Part shown: positions 6,024 through 7,572 of the stretch, piece by piece
How positions within the stretch are numbered: position 1 is the first letter of the stretch
Layout: every line of letters starts with the position of its first letter
Notes under the pieces: generated by a model
What the model saw: only the letters and a program-made list of their open reading frames with translations
Databases searched by the model: none
Told to the model about the DNA's origin: nothing
Source of the DNA: an uncultured Bacteroidales bacterium
Lineage (GTDB): Bacteria > Bacteroidota > Bacteroidia > Bacteroidales > P3
Length of the DNA stretch: 7,572 nt
Direction of reading: 5' to 3'
NCBI GenBank assembly: GCA_937910265.1
Contig: CALEPD010000015.1
Coordinates: forward strand, 1-7,572
Program-made: the position numbers and the translations under genes

Positions 6024-7572
6024 TTATCGTACAATATCTATTTCATCGATAAGATTCTTTGCACCTGCATATTTATCGATTACCCACAACATGTAACGGG
6101 CATCGAGACAAATACAACGCTGAAGGTTCTCTTCGAAATCGATATCACCGGACATTGCCTCTCCGTTACCGTCAAAAGCCAAACCGATCAGATTGCCATG
6201 AGCATCCAATACGGGGGAACCTGAGTTACCGCCAGTGATGTCGTTATTGGTGATGAAACAAGTCGGGAGCTGACCTTTTGAATTTGCATACATACCAAAG
6301 TCTTTGGCGTTGTACAACTCTTTCAAACGTTCGGGTACGAAGAATTCGCTGCTTGTGGGATCTTCTTTTTCCATAACACCCTTGAGGGTTGTGTAATAGT
6401 CGTATGAAACGGCATCTTTGGGATCGTAAGCCTTAACATTTCCGTAGGTGAGACGAATGGTTGAGTTTGCATCGGGAGACATCAGATTTTTGCCCTCGTT
6501 GATTTGGAGAATGCCGTCGACAAAGTCTCTGTTACCTTTTTTAATGGCATCTTGAGTGGATTTTGGAACACGGCCTCTTACCTCAACATATTTCTCGTAA
6601 GCAGACTTGCCGACCATATACAATTTGTCTTTGGCCAAAGTCTTGGCATTCGGATTCTTCATAAATTGCTCGAACGCTTTTTGGGTGGCAAAAACAGAAC
6701 GTCCGTAAACGACATCTGCATATTCGGCCATTTTTTCATCATAGCGGGCCGCATCCTTGTTCAAATACTCAGGACGGTCGGTTGAAGCCAGATGGTCGAA
6801 TACATATTGGTTCAATGAAGCGAAGAGTCTTTTCTCTGTTTCAAGGTCGTAATCCTTGTAGAAAGCCTCCATTTCTTTCTTTATGAGTTCGAGTTGTTTT
6901 TGACGCTCATCATAATTCTCAGTCTCAAGAGCTCTGGTAATGGCCAAGCCCATCGAGAAAGCCTGGAACGGCATCTCTGCACCACTCAAAATACCCTCTG
7001 AGAGATACATGACAGCCTCTTGGGTAGCACGACGTTGTGCATATCCGTCTTCGAGCAGAGTGATAGCCTTTGCATATTTGGGATCTTTATTTTTCGACCA
7101 AGAGAGATACTCGCGCTCAATATCACGTTTCAGTTGCATTGTATTGAGGTTTTTGAGAGCTTTGTTCTGCTCGGAGCTGTATTTCCAATAGTTGGAGCAT
7201 GAAGCATATTTAGAAGCATATTTGATGCGGGTATCCTGACTTGCAGCCATCTGCTCGCGTAAAACGTTGATCTTAACGGTGCGGATTTCATAACGGAGTT
7301 TGTTGGTGATATCCATTGTTTCGGCCAAACCGTAAGAAGTAAGGAAGTGGTTGGTAGTACCGGGGAAACCAAGAACCATGGCAAAGTCACCGTCCTTAAT
7401 CTCCTTAATGCTAACAGGGAGATGGTGTTTGGGTTTCAAAGGCACATTATCCTTTGAATAGGTAGCGGGAGAACCGTCGGGAGAAGTGTAGATACGGAAC
7501 AATGAGAAGTCGCAGGTATGACGTGGCCATGACCAGTTATCGGTATCTCCACCAAATTTTCCCATAGATGAG
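6024..7572 (-). CDS. S46-family serine dipeptidyl-peptidase (DPP7-like), 5'-truncated by the window
   Basis: These are the C-terminal 515 residues of an S46 exopeptidase, which releases dipeptides from peptide N-termini in the periplasm of asaccharolytic and other Bacteroidota. The frame is open to the right edge; an internal ATG at 7565 lies within conserved sequence and is not the start. Counting from that Met, the family signature GKFGGDTDNWSWPRHT (2-17) precedes catalytic Asp19, and GGNSGSP holds catalytic Ser448. The Asp-Ser spacing of 429 fits characterised family members. The catalytic His and roughly 200 N-terminal residues, including any signal peptide, are beyond the edge. Position Ser+18, which sets S1 specificity, is Gly (AFDGN), as in DPP7, rather than the Arg of DPP11; this predicts hydrophobic or broad P1 preference over Asp/Glu. 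A helical cap domain lies between (about 90-400). The C-terminus, NLIDEIDIVR, looks complete. It is on the same strand as the kinase but 341 bases away, probably a separate transcript. Confidence 0.93.
   Translation of the reverse strand, partial: SSMGKFGGDTDNWSWPRHTCDFSLFRIYTSPDGSPATYSKDNVPLKPKHHLPVSIKEIKDGDFAMVLGFPGTTNHFLTSYGLAETMDITNKLRYEIRTVKINVLREQMAASQDTRIKYASKYASCSNYWKYSSEQNKALKNLNTMQLKRDIEREYLSWSKNKDPKYAKAITLLEDGYAQRRATQEAVMYLSEGILSGAEMPFQAFSMGLAITRALETENYDERQKQLELIKKEMEAFYKDYDLETEKRLFASLNQYVFDHLASTDRPEYLNKDAARYDEKMAEYADVVYGRSVFATQKAFEQFMKNPNAKTLAKDKLYMVGKSAYEKYVEVRGRVPKSTQDAIKKGNRDFVDGILQINEGKNLMSPDANSTIRLTYGNVKAYDPKDAVSYDYYTTLKGVMEKEDPTSSEFFVPERLKELYNAKDFGMYANSKGQLPTCFITNNDITGGNSGSPVLDAHGNLIGLAFDGNGEAMSGDIDFEENLQRCICLDARYMLWVIDKYAGAKNLIDEIDIVR

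Overview
The window looks like chromosomal DNA from a Bacteroidales-type bacterium (phylum Bacteroidota). The reasons are a TonB protein with the Bacteroidota-style acidic linker and C-terminal domain, an S46-family dipeptidyl-peptidase, a promoter with the Bacteroides-type TTTG / TAnnTTTG pattern, and little use of Shine-Dalgarno sites. It reads as ordinary core or housekeeping sequence. I see no transposase, phage gene, CRISPR array, tRNA or rRNA.

Layout, left to right. A TonB energy transducer (16-756, +) stands alone on the plus strand. It converges on nadB, L-aspartate oxidase (973-2529, -), across a 216-base AT-rich spacer with a possible two-way terminator. The other four genes are all on the minus strand, so their transcription order runs right to left: an S46 serine dipeptidyl-peptidase (6024-7572, N-terminus off the right edge), a 341-base spacer, a lipobox-bearing membrane sensor histidine kinase (3610-5682), a 152-base gap with a possible 30-codon ORF (3489-3581), a response regulator with an enlarged receiver domain and a divergent LuxR-type helix-turn-helix (2645-3457), and then nadB with its own well-formed promoter (2553-2584).

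The kinase and response regulator form an evident two-component pair: same strand, adjacent, and no promoter that I can find between them. Signal and target genes cannot be read from the sequence. TonB powers outer-membrane import from the inner membrane, the S46 peptidase removes dipeptides from peptides in the periplasm, and NadB starts de novo NAD synthesis in the cytoplasm. Beyond adjacency nothing ties these three to the two-component pair.

The items most worth a second look are the kinase topology (lipobox plus internal membrane helix), the two insertions in the receiver domain, the non-basic recognition helix, three TCGCACA heptamers around a candidate kinase promoter, and the small ORF in the kinase/regulator gap. 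I did not find a clearly new multi-gene system.
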